Of a DNA stretch of 53,486 nucleotides, positions 46,109 through 53,098 are shown piece by piece (position 1 is the first letter of the stretch; each line of letters opens with the position of its first letter). Location of the stretch: IMG/VR virus record IMGVR_UViG_3300025083_000041, positions 1-53,486 of that record. One strand, written 5' to 3'. This stretch comes from a virus. Position numbers and translations under genes: made by a program. Below the pieces are notes generated by a model. It was not told where the DNA came from and did not search any database. It saw only the letters and a list, made by a program, of their open reading frames with translations.

Positions 46109-46292
46109 ATGTTTTATAAGGGACAATTTATCGCAAGGATACCAAACGATGAAAATGCTAAGTCTAGGATTGAGGAATATAAGGCTATCCATGGACAGTT
46201 GCGTCTATGTGGTAGACACCCTAGGCGAAAGCAAGCAATGGCAGAGAACGGACTTAAACGAAACTTTATGGGAGACATACCCTACAGGATAG
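46109..46292 (+). pseudogene. Small gene with an apparent frameshift
   Basis: From ATG 46109 the first 30 codons read as a normal protein (FYKGQFIARIPNDENAKSRI). From about 46200 the natural-looking sequence switches by +1 to CVYVVDTLGESKQWQRTD, ending at TAG 46290-46292. The original frame stays open to 46516 but reads like out-of-frame translation for about 35 residues. This suggests a one-base change, a sequencing error or, less likely, programmed shifting. If there is no shift, 46109-46516 is one 135-aa gene. Confidence 0.45.
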
Positions 46293-46327
46293 CGAAAGAA
46301 ATAGTTATCTATCGCAAGGAGGGAGGT

Positions 46328-46516
46328 ATGACATACAGACAGTTCCAAGCCTTGGAAGTAGGAAATATGATTGAGATTGTAAGAGAACGCTATTATTCTA
46401 AGACTGGAATAGTCTTGAACAAGAAAGGAAAGAACCAAATCAAGATAGCAATAGGAGATAGGGCAATATGGACAACTAGACAAAAGGTTATTCTTCACAG
46501 GTGTAATAAAAGATAA
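46328..46516 (+). CDS. Small GDLV-like protein, 62 aa
   Basis: ATG 46328 has a strong AGGAGGGAG site and an N-terminus FQALEVGNMIEIVRERYYSK followed by TGIVLNKKG, like the GDLV family. It is in frame with the ORF from 46109, so a longer protein is possible, but the ribosome site supports an independent start. Confidence 0.55.
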   Translation: MTYRQFQALEVGNMIEIVRERYYSKTGIVLNKKGKNQIKIAIGDRAIWTTRQKVILHRCNKR

Positions 46517-46522
46517 AAAACT

Positions 46523-46554
46523 TTGAATAAAACATGAACTACAAACGTATAGAA
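46523..46554 (+). promoter_or_regulatory. Phage promoter, gene 46575
   Basis: TTGAATAAA (46523-46531), 11-nt spacer, AAACGTATA (46543-46551). Confidence 0.75.
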
Positions 46555-46574
46555 CATGAACAAGGAGACACATA

Positions 46575-46832
46575 ATGAAAATAAATGAATACTATGCTTT
46601 GAAGAAGGGTGATATAGTCGAGTGGGCAGATACTGGATCTAAATGTATCGTGATGCACTTTGATGTATCAGACTATCCCAGCAACAATCCAGTGCCATTA
46701 CAAGAACCCAATAACACTGAAAGTCTATGTGTTATCTTTTTTGAGGACAACTTCCGACTGATTGGGCATCGTAAAGAGTTTGGATATATAAATCGAAAAA
46801 AACTGAATAAAATAAATCACTCAAACGTATAA
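46575..46832 (+). CDS. Small GDLV-domain protein, 85 aa
   Basis: Contains LKKGDIVEWADTGSKCIVM. The end KLNKINHSNV is read through the next promoter; it differs from the end of the product at 43556 by one residue because both promoters have similar spacers. Confidence 0.67.
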   Translation: MKINEYYALKKGDIVEWADTGSKCIVMHFDVSDYPSNNPVPLQEPNNTESLCVIFFEDNFRLIGHRKEFGYINRKKLNKINHSNV

Positions 46833-46833
46833 T
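46803..46833 (+). promoter_or_regulatory. Phage promoter, gene 46864
   Basis: CTGAATAAA (46803-46811), 11-nt spacer, AAACGTATA (46823-46831) with TATAAT. Confidence 0.77.
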
Positions 46834-46863
46834 AAACACAACATCAACACAAGGACAATAACA

Positions 46864-47043
46864 ATGACTTTGCAACAATACTTTGATAGATATCACTTGA
46901 ATGATACCGATGCCGACTATGACGACAGGTGGGAATATGCTTCATGCTTTGTGTGTGACGCTCAAGAGTCAAAAGAACTATCGTACACACAGCAACAGAT
47001 ATATTCTTTTGCTGAGAAAGTCTACAATGTAGAAGACTTGTAA
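46864..47043 (+). CDS. Unknown acidic 59-aa protein
   Basis: ATG within the standard leader (AAGGACAATAACAATG). Asp/Tyr-rich, soluble, two Cys in CFVC. Function unknown. Confidence 0.6.
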   Translation: MTLQQYFDRYHLNDTDADYDDRWEYASCFVCDAQESKELSYTQQQIYSFAEKVYNVEDL

Positions 47044-47061
47044 AAAAATAATAAAGAAACT

Positions 47062-47093
47062 TTGAATAAACAATAACAACCAATCGTATAAAT
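47062..47093 (+). promoter_or_regulatory. Phage promoter, MoxR gene
   Basis: TTGAATAAA (47062-47070), 11-nt spacer, AATCGTATA (47082-47090). Confidence 0.75.
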
Positions 47094-47121
47094 AATACAA
47101 CACAAAACAACGAGGTTTAAA

Positions 47122-48207
47122 ATGGCTATTCCATTCTCATCATTCACAAAAACAGCACCTTACGTCCTTAAAATCAAAAAGCCAGTACTCATTCGTGGTA
47201 GACATGGTATCGGTAAGTCCGAAACAGTCTATCAAGTAGCAAAAGACATGGGACTCCCAGTCGTAGAACGTCGTGCATCTCAGATGACTGAGGGTGATCT
47301 ATTGGGGCTACCCGATAATCGCGATGTTGTCGTCAATGGCATTAAAGCCACAACATTCAACCCACCCGATTGGTTTGTAACAGCCTGTACTGAGGCATGT
47401 GTCCTCTTCTTTGATGAAATTGATCGTGCTACAATGGAGGTTCGCCAAGGTATCTTTGAACTTACTGATAGTCGTAAGATTAACGGACATTATCTACACC
47501 CTGAGACAGTTATCATGGGTGCAGTCAATGGTGGCGATCATGGGGCACAATACCAAGTTGGAGAGTTTGATCCTGCCGAACTAGATCGGTGGACTGTATT
47601 TGACTTAGAGCCAACCACAGAAGACTTTTTACACTGGGCTAAAGGCAAGGTTGACGATATGGTATGGGACTTTATCAATAACAACCATGGGCATCTTATC
47701 CATAAAGATGATTACGAGCCTAACAAGGTATATCCAACACCCCGATCATGGGTAAGATTAGACGAATGTCTTGTCACTGGTGAGTTAATGGACAAGACAG
47801 ATCAAGAGTCCAATGCTATCGTATTCAACCTAGCACAGGGTTTTGTGGGATTAGAGGGTGCAGTAGCGTTTATCGACTTTCGAAAAAACTATGACAGACA
47901 GGTTACTATCGAACACTTACTAGACGAAGGACGTTTTGACAAAGTCAAAGACTGGGGTATCAATGAGCACCTTGCTATGGTAGAAAAGTTTGAGAGCAAG
48001 GACACATTCACCAAACGCATGAACAAGACAAGAGTACAGAATCTTATTGACTATATGGACATGCTACCTTCAGAATGTGCAATGAAATTATGGACATTGC
48101 TATCATCTGAAAAAGCCAATGAAGATAACATGTTAGAGGTACATATTGGTACTACGTCTAAGGGAATTCCAGTAGCATCAATCATAGTCAGAATGTACGA
48201 GGGCTAA
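47122..48207 (+). CDS. MoxR-type AAA+ ATPase
   Basis: A 361-residue AAA+ protein. Walker A is GRHGIGKS (26-33), Walker B LFFDEID (95-101), with sensor-1 region GAVNGGD and a helical lid domain. The layout matches MoxR/RavA-like ATPases that work with VWA proteins. The likely partner at 44620 lies 1.3 kb upstream under a separate promoter. The gene ends before a strong terminator. Confidence 0.82.
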   Translation: MAIPFSSFTKTAPYVLKIKKPVLIRGRHGIGKSETVYQVAKDMGLPVVERRASQMTEGDLLGLPDNRDVVVNGIKATTFNPPDWFVTACTEACVLFFDEIDRATMEVRQGIFELTDSRKINGHYLHPETVIMGAVNGGDHGAQYQVGEFDPAELDRWTVFDLEPTTEDFLHWAKGKVDDMVWDFINNNHGHLIHKDDYEPNKVYPTPRSWVRLDECLVTGELMDKTDQESNAIVFNLAQGFVGLEGAVAFIDFRKNYDRQVTIEHLLDEGRFDKVKDWGINEHLAMVEKFESKDTFTKRMNKTRVQNLIDYMDMLPSECAMKLWTLLSSEKANEDNMLEVHIGTTSKGIPVASIIVRMYEG

Positions 48208-48218
48208 GAGTTCGGTAG

Positions 48219-48253
48219 TGTGGGGGTTATTGCAATCCCCACATTCTTTTTTA
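48219..48253 (+). terminator. Strong intrinsic terminator after MoxR
   Basis: TGTGGGG (48219-48225) pairs with CCCCACA (48237-48243), with TT/AA continuing inside, followed by TTCTTTTTT. Confidence 0.85.
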
Positions 48254-48261
48254 TACTTTTT

Positions 48262-48304
48262 TTGAATAAAGTTTGAATAAAACAAAACAGTCAATCGTAT
48301 AGAA
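48262..48304 (+). promoter_or_regulatory. Phage promoter with tandem -35 boxes, gene 48335
   Basis: TTGAATAAA at 48262-48270 and again at 48273-48281, 11 nt apart; 11-nt spacer; AATCGTATA (48293-48301). Confidence 0.75.
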
Positions 48305-48334
48305 TGTACAGTACAACAAACAATGGAGACACAA

Positions 48335-48472
48335 ATGAAACTAAAAGTAACCTATGCCAACGGAAACGTGAGAGTGTACAACATCAATCCAAACTGTACG
48401 ACAGAGCAACTCATAGCCAAGATCGAGAAACACGAATATAACCCCATAGTAAAGAATGTAAAACTACTATGA
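48335..48472 (+). CDS. Unknown 45-aa protein
   Basis: After GGAG. Small basic protein (KLKVTYANGNVRVYNI, then a helix) that could fold as a mini alpha/beta unit. Not recognised. Confidence 0.55.
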   Translation: MKLKVTYANGNVRVYNINPNCTTEQLIAKIEKHEYNPIVKNVKLL

Positions 48473-48507
48473 ATACTTATTGGAAAATGAAAAAGAACAA
48501 AAAAACT

Positions 48508-48539
48508 TTGAATAAAACTTTTAACTCAATCGTATAAAC
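48508..48539 (+). promoter_or_regulatory. Phage promoter, gene 48570
   Basis: TTGAATAAA (48508-48516), 11-nt spacer, AATCGTATA (48528-48536). Confidence 0.75.
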
Positions 48540-48569
48540 AATACACAACACTAAACAAAGGAAAACACG

Positions 48570-49634
48570 ATGCGTGGTTTATCTTCATCAAAGTCAGCAA
48601 ACGGACGTTCGTCCTCAACATGTTCATTCTGTCGTTCGGAAGAGCATCAAGTCAACACCTGTCCCCATGTACCTATCATATGGAAAAGTCTACAGACTGG
48701 TATCATCCCATTAGAATACATGGCAAGTGCAGTTAAAACGTCTATTTCAGCACGTCGTTGGGATTCTCCTCCTTTCGTAAGTCAAATGCACTACTATCAA
48801 AGTGGGAATAACTGGGGTGAATTATACAAGTCTTGTGAAAAATCTTATGCTAAGTGGCTGAAAAAACAAGAAAGTAAAACTAAGAAAAAAAGAAATGTAA
48901 AAGCCACCAAGACTTGTGGCTATTGTAAGGAGACAGGGCACACTAGAGCCAAGTGTAATCATTTGGATAGCCACAAGAAAATGCTTGTAAAAGCAAATCG
49001 TAACTTTCGAAAGTGGTTTTATGAAGAGTATGTAGAGAAACAAGGGCTATCTACTGGTTGTATTATCAGTTTCGATCATGTATCTCCCGAAAGTTACAAT
49101 ACACCCGAAAAGATAACCCACATACAAACGATTGTAACAGACATAAACTGGGATAGTATTAACTTACTTACTATGCTAGACTTAGACAGTGCAAAAGTGA
49201 CATGGACATCTGAGGTTGATGGCAAAAAATCGGAGGGACTTAAATCTATTCGAGAGTTTATGAGATCAAAAGTTGTAATGAAAGTACCAAGTCAATCTCT
49301 TAGCCCTGTTGATGTACATTCATATTGGCGTAACGAGTCTTTGTCATCATACGGGATTGAATTACCTTTGGTGAGTAGGACAGGCAAAAATGGACGTCCG
49401 TCTTCTACTAGACAACACAATGTACTAGTCAATTTTGAGACTATGGACAGAATTGGATACTCAAGCAATACTACAAAAAATGTACGTATTGTACAACGTG
49501 CCCCACAAGTACTAGCCGATAACTGGGTAGACGGATACAGTGAACAAATGTCTGTCATATTCAAAAAGTTCACAATGAAACAGTTAGAGTACTTTGGCGT
49601 CACCGAACATATCACTGTATGGGCAAATAATTAA
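48570..49634 (+). CDS. Double zinc-knuckle protein (CCHC), second copy
   Basis: A 354-residue protein with two CCHC knuckles: CSFCRSEEHQVNTC (19-32) and CGYCKETGHTRAKC (116-129). After the second knuckle, KQGLSTGCII and TDINWDSINL align with GIGLGCIM and TGIEWDLITF of the protein at 34053, supporting common ancestry. It differs in knuckle spacing and a longer C-terminus. Nucleic-acid binding is likely. Confidence 0.8.
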   Translation: MRGLSSSKSANGRSSSTCSFCRSEEHQVNTCPHVPIIWKSLQTGIIPLEYMASAVKTSISARRWDSPPFVSQMHYYQSGNNWGELYKSCEKSYAKWLKKQESKTKKKRNVKATKTCGYCKETGHTRAKCNHLDSHKKMLVKANRNFRKWFYEEYVEKQGLSTGCIISFDHVSPESYNTPEKITHIQTIVTDINWDSINLLTMLDLDSAKVTWTSEVDGKKSEGLKSIREFMRSKVVMKVPSQSLSPVDVHSYWRNESLSSYGIELPLVSRTGKNGRPSSTRQHNVLVNFETMDRIGYSSNTTKNVRIVQRAPQVLADNWVDGYSEQMSVIFKKFTMKQLEYFGVTEHITVWANN

Positions 49635-49643
49635 TTTTATAAT

Positions 49644-49675
49644 CTGAATAAACAATAGCAGTGAAACGTATAAGA
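49644..49675 (+). promoter_or_regulatory. Phage promoter, gene 49706
   Basis: CTGAATAAA (49644-49652), 11-nt spacer, AAACGTATA (49664-49672). Confidence 0.73.
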
Positions 49676-49705
49676 ACTATAACCGACAAACACAGGACAA
49701 TGACA

Positions 49706-50011
49706 ATGACACAATCATCAAACACATCTTACCCATCAAGCATGTACATTGTTAGAAAAGATCAGGCATTTCAGGAGGGAGTGAGACAAGCATTAGTACT
49801 CTTAACCACAGAATACGGTAATCCCGACTATAAACAGTATTATCTAGTGTCTGAGACTAGCAGACTAGAGTATTTTATGCCCGAAACAGTTATCTTTGAA
49901 TGTGATATGAATGGGAAAGTAAAAGACTATCAAAAGAAGGTTGGAGGTTTTAAGTCATTGACTCTGGAAGACGTATTATCAGACTTTGAAAGTTTTCTGA
50001 ATAAACAATAA
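49706..50011 (+). CDS. Unknown 101-aa protein
   Basis: Of two ATGs (49700, 49706) the second fits the recurring AGGACAATGACAATG leader. Soluble, mixed alpha/beta. Ends FLNKQ, from the next promoter box. Confidence 0.6.
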   Translation: MTQSSNTSYPSSMYIVRKDQAFQEGVRQALVLLTTEYGNPDYKQYYLVSETSRLEYFMPETVIFECDMNGKVKDYQKKVGGFKSLTLEDVLSDFESFLNKQ

Positions 50012-50028
50012 CACTCAAACGTATAAGA
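49997..50028 (+). promoter_or_regulatory. Phage promoter, gene 50059
   Basis: CTGAATAAA (49997-50005), 11-nt spacer, AAACGTATA (50017-50025). Confidence 0.73.
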
Positions 50029-50058
50029 AGTATAACCAACAAGCACAGGACAATGACA

Positions 50059-50220
50059 ATGACAAAACAGATTATCACAATAGAGTTAGAAACGGAAATA
50101 GACTCTTCATCTTTGCTAGATATAATGCACAGTATCGGAGAGTTGATTGTAGAAGAGATAGGGACTTATGGCGAGGATGCCGTATATGTCGAAGGGGAAA
50201 CATCTGTCGAAACAAAATAA
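50059..50220 (+). CDS. Unknown acidic 53-aa protein
   Basis: Second ATG of the AGGACAATGACAATG leader, the same leader as gene 49706. Acidic alpha/beta (IITIELETEID). Unknown. Confidence 0.55.
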   Translation: MTKQIITIELETEIDSSSLLDIMHSIGELIVEEIGTYGEDAVYVEGETSVETK

Positions 50221-50227
50221 AAAAAGT

Positions 50228-50259
50228 TTGAATAAAGATTGAACCTTAAACGTATAAAC
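50228..50259 (+). promoter_or_regulatory. Phage promoter, gene 50289
   Basis: TTGAATAAA (50228-50236), 11-nt spacer, AAACGTATA (50248-50256). Confidence 0.75.
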
Positions 50260-50288
50260 AATATAACAAACAACAAAGGATAAACACA

Positions 50289-50423
50289 ATGGACTTGACA
50301 ACTACTTTTATTGTCTTACAGACAGGTTGGGATATATTGTTAATGGTGATCTTCTCATTCATCGTGGCTATGGTAATCGGATTAGCAGTCGTATTTTATC
50401 AGGAAAAGATTTTGAATAAATAA
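50289..50423 (+). CDS. Single-pass membrane protein, 44 aa
   Basis: One long hydrophobic helix (ILLMVIFSFIVAMVIGLAVV) near the middle. The C-terminus ILNK followed by TAA is encoded by the next -35-like box. Confidence 0.6.
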   Translation: MDLTTTFIVLQTGWDILLMVIFSFIVAMVIGLAVVFYQEKILNK

Positions 50424-50443
50424 TGAGACTCAAACGTATAGAT
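50412..50443 (+). promoter_or_regulatory. Phage promoter, gene 50474
   Basis: TTGAATAAA (50412-50420), 11-nt spacer, AAACGTATA (50432-50440). Confidence 0.75.
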
Positions 50444-50473
50444 AGTATAACCCACAATCAAAGGACAATAACA

Positions 50474-50806
50474 ATGGATATATTAAACAACCTACCAAAC
50501 AAAGAAGACTTGATTAAACTAATCAAAGAGATCCAAAAGCAAGAGTTTAGAAAAAGCATGTTAGATGCAGTTGAGTTTTCATTCGATGACGAAGTCTCTA
50601 TGATAGACTTAACTATCGCCACCAATGGCAAGGACTCAGAAGACTGGGGCTTTCAAACAGGAGATAACTCTTATAGTGGTGCTTGCTATTCTTATCATCA
50701 TTGGGCAGTAGGCTATGTAGATGGACAAACCAATGCAGAACACTTGGCAATAGAACTGCTTGATCAGTTAGAAGAGTGTCTAGCATACGAGAGCCTAGAC
50801 TGTTAG
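50474..50806 (+). CDS. Unknown acidic 110-aa protein
   Basis: ATG 50474 follows the leader AAAGGACAATAACA. Acidic, with a Tyr/His-rich middle (SGACYSYHHWAVGYVDG). Not recognised. Confidence 0.62.
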   Translation: MDILNNLPNKEDLIKLIKEIQKQEFRKSMLDAVEFSFDDEVSMIDLTIATNGKDSEDWGFQTGDNSYSGACYSYHHWAVGYVDGQTNAEHLAIELLDQLEECLAYESLDC

Positions 50807-50816
50807 ATAAAAAAAC

Positions 50817-50859
50817 TTGAATAAACTTTGAATAAAACAATCAACCCAAACGTATAGAT
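50817..50859 (+). promoter_or_regulatory. Phage promoter with tandem -35 boxes, gene 50889
   Basis: TTGAATAAA at 50817-50825 and 50828-50836, 11 nt apart; 11-nt spacer; AAACGTATA (50848-50856). Confidence 0.75.
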
Positions 50860-50888
50860 AATATAACCAATAAACAAGGGATAACACG

Positions 50889-51098
50889 ATGTCATCATAC
50901 CATGAAGAACGAGAGCAAAAACTACAAGAGATAATCACAGAATACAAGAATACAGATATGTCCCTTGCATACTTTATGTGTGAGATGGCATGCGAGTGTT
51001 TCGATGGCATCTCAGATAGTGATTGCTTAGAGTGGTTTGTAGAACAAGGTTACTTCGATACTACCGAAGAAGCATTAGAATACTATGATAATAACTAA
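50889..51098 (+). CDS. Unknown acidic 69-aa protein
   Basis: AAGGG leader. Very acidic and helical with four Cys (CEMACEC, then one further). Unknown; such acidic small proteins may mimic DNA, but this is not shown. Confidence 0.58.
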   Translation: MSSYHEEREQKLQEIITEYKNTDMSLAYFMCEMACECFDGISDSDCLEWFVEQGYFDTTEEALEYYDNN

Positions 51099-51104
51099 AA
51101 AACT

Positions 51105-51136
51105 TTGAATAAAATAAAACACTGAAACGTATAGTA
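51105..51136 (+). promoter_or_regulatory. Phage promoter, gene 51167
   Basis: TTGAATAAA (51105-51113), 11-nt spacer, AAACGTATA (51125-51133). Confidence 0.75.
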
Positions 51137-51166
51137 AGTATAACGACAACACAAGGACAATAAAAA

Positions 51167-51514
51167 ATGACTTTTACAGAAACACAAGTAAAGAATATGG
51201 CTAATGTCAATCAAGTATTTCAATTACAACGTCTACATGAGAACAATGGTGGATACTTCTTTTCAAAAGATAGCATGAGGTTTTTCAGTAGTCGTATTCA
51301 TACAGATGTTTATGGTGGTTGCGTGTTCGTAACCAGTGAAAAGAATAGTTCAGGCTATCACGAATACCCTAGATTATATACTGTGAGATACATGGATGCT
51401 AGTGGTAGCACCCATACAATCGGAGACTTTCAAGGCTTTGACACACGATCAAAAGCGCACACATTCGCCAAGAACATTGGTATCAAGATTGATCAGATGC
51501 GCCTTGCCTTATAA
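51167..51514 (+). CDS. Unknown 115-aa protein
   Basis: Compact alpha/beta protein with SKDSMRFFSSRIHTDVYGG and FVTSEKNS segments that look like a conserved phage family, but I cannot name it. Followed directly by a terminator-like hairpin. Confidence 0.65.
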   Translation: MTFTETQVKNMANVNQVFQLQRLHENNGGYFFSKDSMRFFSSRIHTDVYGGCVFVTSEKNSSGYHEYPRLYTVRYMDASGSTHTIGDFQGFDTRSKAHTFAKNIGIKIDQMRLAL

Positions 51515-51515
51515 T

Positions 51516-51538
51516 GCCGAACCATTCGGGCTATTTTT
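51516..51538 (+). terminator. Intrinsic terminator after gene 51167
   Basis: GCCGA (51516-51520) pairs with TCGGGC (51526-51531; one bulge), followed by TATTTTT. Confidence 0.6.
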
Positions 51539-51565
51539 CCTTTCTCAAAAAAACTTTAACATATT

Positions 51566-51597
51566 TTGAATAAACAATAACACTCAAACGTATAGTA
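51566..51597 (+). promoter_or_regulatory. Phage promoter, gene 51630
   Basis: TTGAATAAA (51566-51574), 11-nt spacer, AAACGTATA (51586-51594). Confidence 0.75.
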
Positions 51598-51629
51598 TAT
51601 ACAACCACAAGAACAAAGGACAATATACA

Positions 51630-51914
51630 ATGAACATGTTTAACGCATCTCTTACAGCAGTTATCACATTCGCCCTATTTTTTCCCTCAACTATATCTCA
51701 TGCTAATGATACATCACCCATTGCAAAGGTGGAGATCCTAGAGGATGAGATTGAGATTGAGTACATAGACACCACAGTATGGGATCAATGGGTGTTTGAC
51801 ACCGATACAACAGTAGAGTATATGTATTTTGATAATGACACAGGAGAGATAACCTACAAGCCAATACAAGTACAGGGTGAAAAGATTGTCGCTATGAACG
51901 ACACTTCAGAATAA
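51630..51914 (+). CDS. Secreted acidic protein, 94 aa
   Basis: A clear signal peptide (hydrophobic SLTAVITFALFFPS then SHANDT, cleavage likely after SHA) leads into a very acidic mature part rich in Asp/Glu/Tyr/Thr. It would be exported to the periplasm or beyond, and could modify the cell envelope or block superinfection; that is speculation. Confidence 0.65.
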   Translation: MNMFNASLTAVITFALFFPSTISHANDTSPIAKVEILEDEIEIEYIDTTVWDQWVFDTDTTVEYMYFDNDTGEITYKPIQVQGEKIVAMNDTSE

Positions 51915-51926
51915 AAATAAAAAAGT

Positions 51927-51958
51927 TTGAATAAACAATCAACCTCAATCGTATAAGA
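51927..51958 (+). promoter_or_regulatory. Phage promoter, gene 51989
   Basis: TTGAATAAA (51927-51935), 11-nt spacer, AATCGTATA (51947-51955). Confidence 0.75.
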
Positions 51959-51988
51959 AGTATAACCCATAACACAAGGACAATAAAA

Positions 51989-52207
51989 ATGAGCAATAAA
52001 AAACAAACATTAACCGATGTGTTCACTTATCAGGAAAGAGTAAACAATGCCTGCCAATCATTCTTAAAACTCAAAAGTGAGTATATGGAAAGATATGGAC
52101 AAACACTAGGTGATTTTATAGCAAAGGATTGGCAAGTGGAAAGACTTGATATGGATGAGAGATTATGGGAACTTAAGAATAAAAAACAAAAAACTTTGAA
52201 TAAATAA
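51989..52207 (+). CDS. Unknown 72-aa helical protein
   Basis: AAGGACAATAAAA leader. Helical and charged; ends TLNK, encoded by the next promoter box, followed by TAA. Confidence 0.6.
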   Translation: MSNKKQTLTDVFTYQERVNNACQSFLKLKSEYMERYGQTLGDFIAKDWQVERLDMDERLWELKNKKQKTLNK

Positions 52208-52227
52208 CAACACTCAAACGTATAATA
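52196..52227 (+). promoter_or_regulatory. Phage promoter, gene 52258
   Basis: TTGAATAAA (52196-52204), 11-nt spacer, AAACGTATA (52216-52224) with TATAAT. Confidence 0.77.
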
Positions 52228-52257
52228 AGTACAACAAACAACACAAGGACAATAAAA

Positions 52258-52545
52258 ATGATTAAGACAACGAATAGTGGTGTAGCACAGGCATGGGGAC
52301 GATCAACGATGGCTAGATCAAACAATGGTAACTATAGTACAGACGGGAATAAACTCTTTTCATATAGTACTATGATCGGCTATACAAGTAGTGAAGGCAA
52401 GAAGGTATTACTAGATTACACTGCCAGCACAGGCAACTTCTTATCAATGACAACCAGTAGCAAGCATATTCCACCAGCCCGAAAGCATTGTGATCACTTG
52501 CTCAACCCGACACACTTTGAGAACACAGATAAAAAGTTTGAATAA
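52258..52545 (+). CDS. Unknown 95-aa Ser/Thr-rich protein
   Basis: Polar Ser/Thr/Asn-rich sequence with probable beta strands; ends KKFE with the stop inside the first of two tandem -35 boxes. Unknown. Confidence 0.6.
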   Translation: MIKTTNSGVAQAWGRSTMARSNNGNYSTDGNKLFSYSTMIGYTSSEGKKVLLDYTASTGNFLSMTTSSKHIPPARKHCDHLLNPTHFENTDKKFE

Positions 52546-52580
52546 AGTTTGAATAAAAGTAAGTCCCCAAACGTATAATA
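52538..52580 (+). promoter_or_regulatory. Phage promoter with tandem -35 boxes, gene 52612
   Basis: TTGAATAAA at 52538-52546 and 52549-52557, 11 nt apart; 11-nt spacer; AAACGTATA (52569-52577) with TATAAT. Confidence 0.77.
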
Positions 52581-52611
52581 TATACACAACATAGAAAACA
52601 AGGAAAATACA

Positions 52612-52803
52612 ATGTTACCTTACTCAAAGTCATACAAGCCAAACACATCTAGCAAAGTCCTTAAGAGAGAGCAAGCCATAATGGAGCGATGCGCAGTTAT
52701 AGCAAAAGAGATAAGACATGCAAAAGAAGACAATACAAATAAAAGTCAATGGCGTGTACGTCGTCTACAACGCTCTCTATTCCAGTTGACATCTAGCCTT
52801 TAA
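52612..52803 (+). CDS. Unknown basic 63-aa protein
   Basis: Arg/Lys-rich helical protein (SQWRVRRLQRSLF) that could bind nucleic acid. AAGGAAAATACA leader. Confidence 0.57.
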   Translation: MLPYSKSYKPNTSSKVLKREQAIMERCAVIAKEIRHAKEDNTNKSQWRVRRLQRSLFQLTSSL

Positions 52804-52811
52804 AAGAAAGT

Positions 52812-52843
52812 TTGAATAAACAATAAGACTCAATCGTATATAA
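52812..52843 (+). promoter_or_regulatory. Phage promoter, gene 52871
   Basis: TTGAATAAA (52812-52820), 11-nt spacer, AATCGTATA (52832-52840). Confidence 0.75.
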
Positions 52844-52870
52844 TTTTACACACATACAAGGGACAATACA

Positions 52871-53098
52871 ATGTACTTTTCAAACAATAGATCAACCATG
52901 CAGTATAGAACATCAACCAAAGACAACAAAGAACAAGTTAAGATTGTAACAGGTGGGTATCCCGAAACGACATTGCATAAAGGTTCAATGGATGAGTTCA
53001 GCAAAGCAACAGGCATTGTATTATTCGGTAAGGGTGGCAGAACGAAACTTTCAGAGCGTCAGATAAGAAGAATAAATATATTCTTAAATAATCTTTGA
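52871..53098 (+). CDS. Unknown basic 75-aa protein
   Basis: Polar start, basic C-terminal helix (LSERQIRRINIFLNN). Its TGA stop is inside the next promoter box. Confidence 0.58.
   Translation: MYFSNNRSTMQYRTSTKDNKEQVKIVTGGYPETTLHKGSMDEFSKATGIVLFGKGGRTKLSERQIRRINIFLNNL

Noticed and set aside
46101-46292. Independent 63-aa gene from GTG 46101
   Set aside because: Only its second half looks natural; the first 30 residues read as out-of-frame, so a frameshift from 46109 explains it better.
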